Of a stretch of DNA of 6,670 nucleotides, positions 5,405-6,670 are shown piece after piece. A program made the position numbers and the translations under genes. Below the pieces are notes generated by a model that saw nothing but the letters and a program-made list of their open reading frames with translations, was not told where the DNA came from and did no database searches. The first letter of the stretch is position 1. Each line of letters begins with the position of its first letter. The stretch is from Eubacteriales bacterium (GTDB taxonomy: Bacteria > Bacillota > Clostridia > JAQUNY01): NCBI GenBank assembly GCA_028717405.1, contig JAQUNY010000089.1, positions 1 to 6,670 of the forward strand, in the 5' to 3' direction.

Positions 5405-6166
5405 CTAATCTTTTTCTGGCAGAACATCCTCGCCAATTATGATCGTTATAGTATAATCACTGCTCCCATTCCCATTTTCGATCCTTCCGGTCTCTTCTTT
5501 ACCTTCGAAAAGAAGATCTTGTATTTTTTCTCCCAGATCTCCCGAGCTTCTGTCAATAATTGTTGTAACACCTATAACGGCTGTGAAATCCTCCCGCCTG
5601 ATAACTGTATTACTATACCCTTCAGCTGCCAGCATGTCCCTGATTTCCAGAGCGGCTTCTTCAACTCCCGAATAATTAACTATCTCGATCTTCACATCCT
5701 GAGGCTTCACTATAACTGCTGCGCCGGGGCTGGTGGCTGCCGGAGATGAAACTGCATCAGTCTCCTCTGTTTCAATTTCATCCGACTGTGACGGGCTCAC
5801 ACGCGGCGATGCGAAAGATACATATGAAGTCCTGCCTGAGGCTGATGATTTTGCTGAGGACGATGCTGAGGCTGAAGCAGATGCGGATAAAGATGGAGAT
5901 GCCGGGGCAGCCGTCGTTTTTGCCGCTGCGCTGTCATCTATTCTTCTATTGTAGTAAAGGGTCCCTGCCACTTCTTCCCCATTTCCATTTTGGTATTCCT
6001 CAGTGCTGTCTATAACGTTTTCAGACACCAGAAGAGGTTTTTCGAAAAGGCTTGAGTCTGCGGCAAAATTTATACCGACAGCAGTGAAAAGCATTAATGC
6101 CAGCGCTGTCCCCGCAATGTAGAACACCATTTTCAGATATAGCTTCTTATTGATTTTCATTATCAT
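5405..6166 (-). CDS. Membrane-anchored LytR_C-domain protein without an LCP catalytic domain
   Basis: Counted from the ATG at 6166, the product has 253 residues. A basic N-terminus (KINKKLYLK) leads into one membrane helix (about 13-34). A long extracytoplasmic linker follows, rich in Ser, Ala, Pro and Thr, with an alternating Ser-Ala run near residues 91-107. The C-terminus (about 158-244) resembles the LytR_C domain: VKIEIVNYSGVEEAALEIRD, then a GYSNTVIR strand and a DLGEKIQDLL helix. LytR_C usually follows the LytR-CpsA-Psr ligase domain that attaches polymers to peptidoglycan; that domain is absent here. I infer a cell-envelope role without catalytic activity. The frame stays open to a TTG at 6217, 2 bp after yqeK, but that start has no ribosome site, whereas GAGGGGG lies 12 nt before the ATG. 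A second ATG at 6160 is also possible. The gene sits where many Clostridia carry a full LCP gene. Confidence 0.75.
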   Translation of the reverse strand: MIMKINKKLYLKMVFYIAGTALALMLFTAVGINFAADSSLFEKPLLVSENVIDSTEEYQNGNGEEVAGTLYYNRRIDDSAAAKTTAAPASPSLSASASASASSSAKSSASGRTSYVSFASPRVSPSQSDEIETEETDAVSSPAATSPGAAVIVKPQDVKIEIVNYSGVEEAALEIRDMLAAEGYSNTVIRREDFTAVIGVTTIIDRSSGDLGEKIQDLLFEGKEETGRIENGNGSSDYTITIIIGEDVLPEKD

Positions 6167-6219
6167 TACAACAGCGTTCCCCCTCTTTATCTGCTCCCGA
6201 CCGGACGCTTCCGGCAATT

Positions 6220-6670
6220 TTATTTATTCTTACCGTCATTTATACCATTTTTGACGCACTTTGCCAACAGGCAGTTCCTTGCTTCGACCATGTCCGTATG
6301 TATTGGCAAACCTTTTGCTGCGACATACGATATTGTACCGGCCATCGCTTCTATTAAGGCTGTGTCAAGGTTTTTCACCGCTGTTTCTCTTAATTCAGCG
6401 ATACCATCATATCCTCTTTCCGGGCTTAAATGGTCGGCGATAAATATGATCTTCTCCAGGAGGCTCATTCCCGGTCTTCCTGTGGTATGATAGTATATGG
6501 CATCAAGTATCTCCCTGTCCTCAATTCCATATTCGCTCTCAGCTGCAGCGGCTCCGGCCGGTCCGTGAAGAAGAGCGGGCATTGTCTTTCTGAGGGCATC
6601 AACTCTGATACCGGAACTGTCACATAAGGTAATCATCTCACCAAGCTCCATATCCCTTGCACAATCATGG
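6220..6670 (-). CDS. yqeK: YqeK-family HD-domain phosphohydrolase (Ap4A hydrolase), 5' end outside the window
   Basis: YqeK proteins are HD-domain metalloenzymes reported to cleave diadenosine tetraphosphate symmetrically to two ADP. The reading frame enters from the right edge: codons before the internal ATG at 6651 read His-Asp-Cys-Ala-Arg-Asp, so that ATG is not the start and the HD pair (6669-6664) is the conserved HD dyad. Downstream metal-site candidates are His in LLHGPAGA, His in YYHTTGRPGM and Asp in IIFIADHLSPER, all characteristic of the family. The visible 149 residues lack roughly the first 45 of a typical protein of 190-200 residues. In Bacillus and Clostridia yqeK usually follows nadD, which would lie just beyond the window. 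It ends with TAA at 6220, 53 bp before the preferred start of the next gene. Confidence 0.93.
   Translation of the reverse strand, partial: HDCARDMELGEMITLCDSSGIRVDALRKTMPALLHGPAGAAAAESEYGIEDREILDAIYYHTTGRPGMSLLEKIIFIADHLSPERGYDGIAELRETAVKNLDTALIEAMAGTISYVAAKGLPIHTDMVEARNCLLAKCVKNGINDGKNK

Noticed and set aside
5733..5954. Acidic Asp/Ala-rich plus-strand frame opposite the LytR_C gene
   Set aside because: It is the complement of the Ser/Ala-rich linker codons, so its composition is fully explained by the real gene.
1..6670. CRISPR array, tRNA or rRNA genes, insertion sequences, prophage genes
   Set aside because: No spaced repeats, cloverleaf sequences, transposase-like frames or terminal inverted repeats were seen on either strand.

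Overview
The window is a stretch of chromosome from a low-to-moderate GC Gram-positive bacterium, most likely a member of the Clostridia. The basis is the order yqeK - LytR_C-type membrane protein - rsfS - leuS with comEA nearby, strong AGGAGG-type Shine-Dalgarno sites, TTG starts, and AT-rich intergenic DNA with near-consensus sigma-A promoters. No genus can be named from the sequence.

Layout, right to left, because every recognisable protein gene is on the minus strand. The right edge cuts into yqeK (HD-domain Ap4A hydrolase family; its HD pair lies at the window edge). It is followed by a short membrane-anchored protein with a C-terminal LytR_C domain, then rsfS (ribosomal silencing factor), leuS (leucyl-tRNA synthetase with two low-complexity insertions) and a Gph-like HAD phosphatase. 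Gaps are about 30-110 bp with no obvious terminator, so these five probably form one operon. A possible internal promoter overlapping a GATAAT hexamer array precedes rsfS. After a 210-bp gap with a near-consensus promoter and a structured leader comes comEA (DNA-uptake receptor, enlarged, with extra cysteines). No comEC follows it.

Positions 44-506 hold no confident protein gene. They contain the upstream region of glpK (only its first 14 codons are present, at the left edge, minus strand). They also contain a candidate free-standing plus-strand unit: a promoter-like sequence at 247-275, about 140 nt of hairpin-forming RNA, and a strong intrinsic terminator at 390-421. This RNA carries a sequence one C short of the T-box consensus beside alternative pairings, yet no same-strand gene follows. 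It is the least explained part of the window. AT-rich degenerate direct repeats fill 430-508.

The operon joins translation (LeuRS), ribosome dormancy (RsfS), dinucleotide alarmone turnover (YqeK) and probably envelope biology (LytR_C protein). This is mostly a conserved housekeeping neighbourhood. No phage, insertion sequence, CRISPR array, tRNA or rRNA is visible, and I see no clear evidence of a large novel system.
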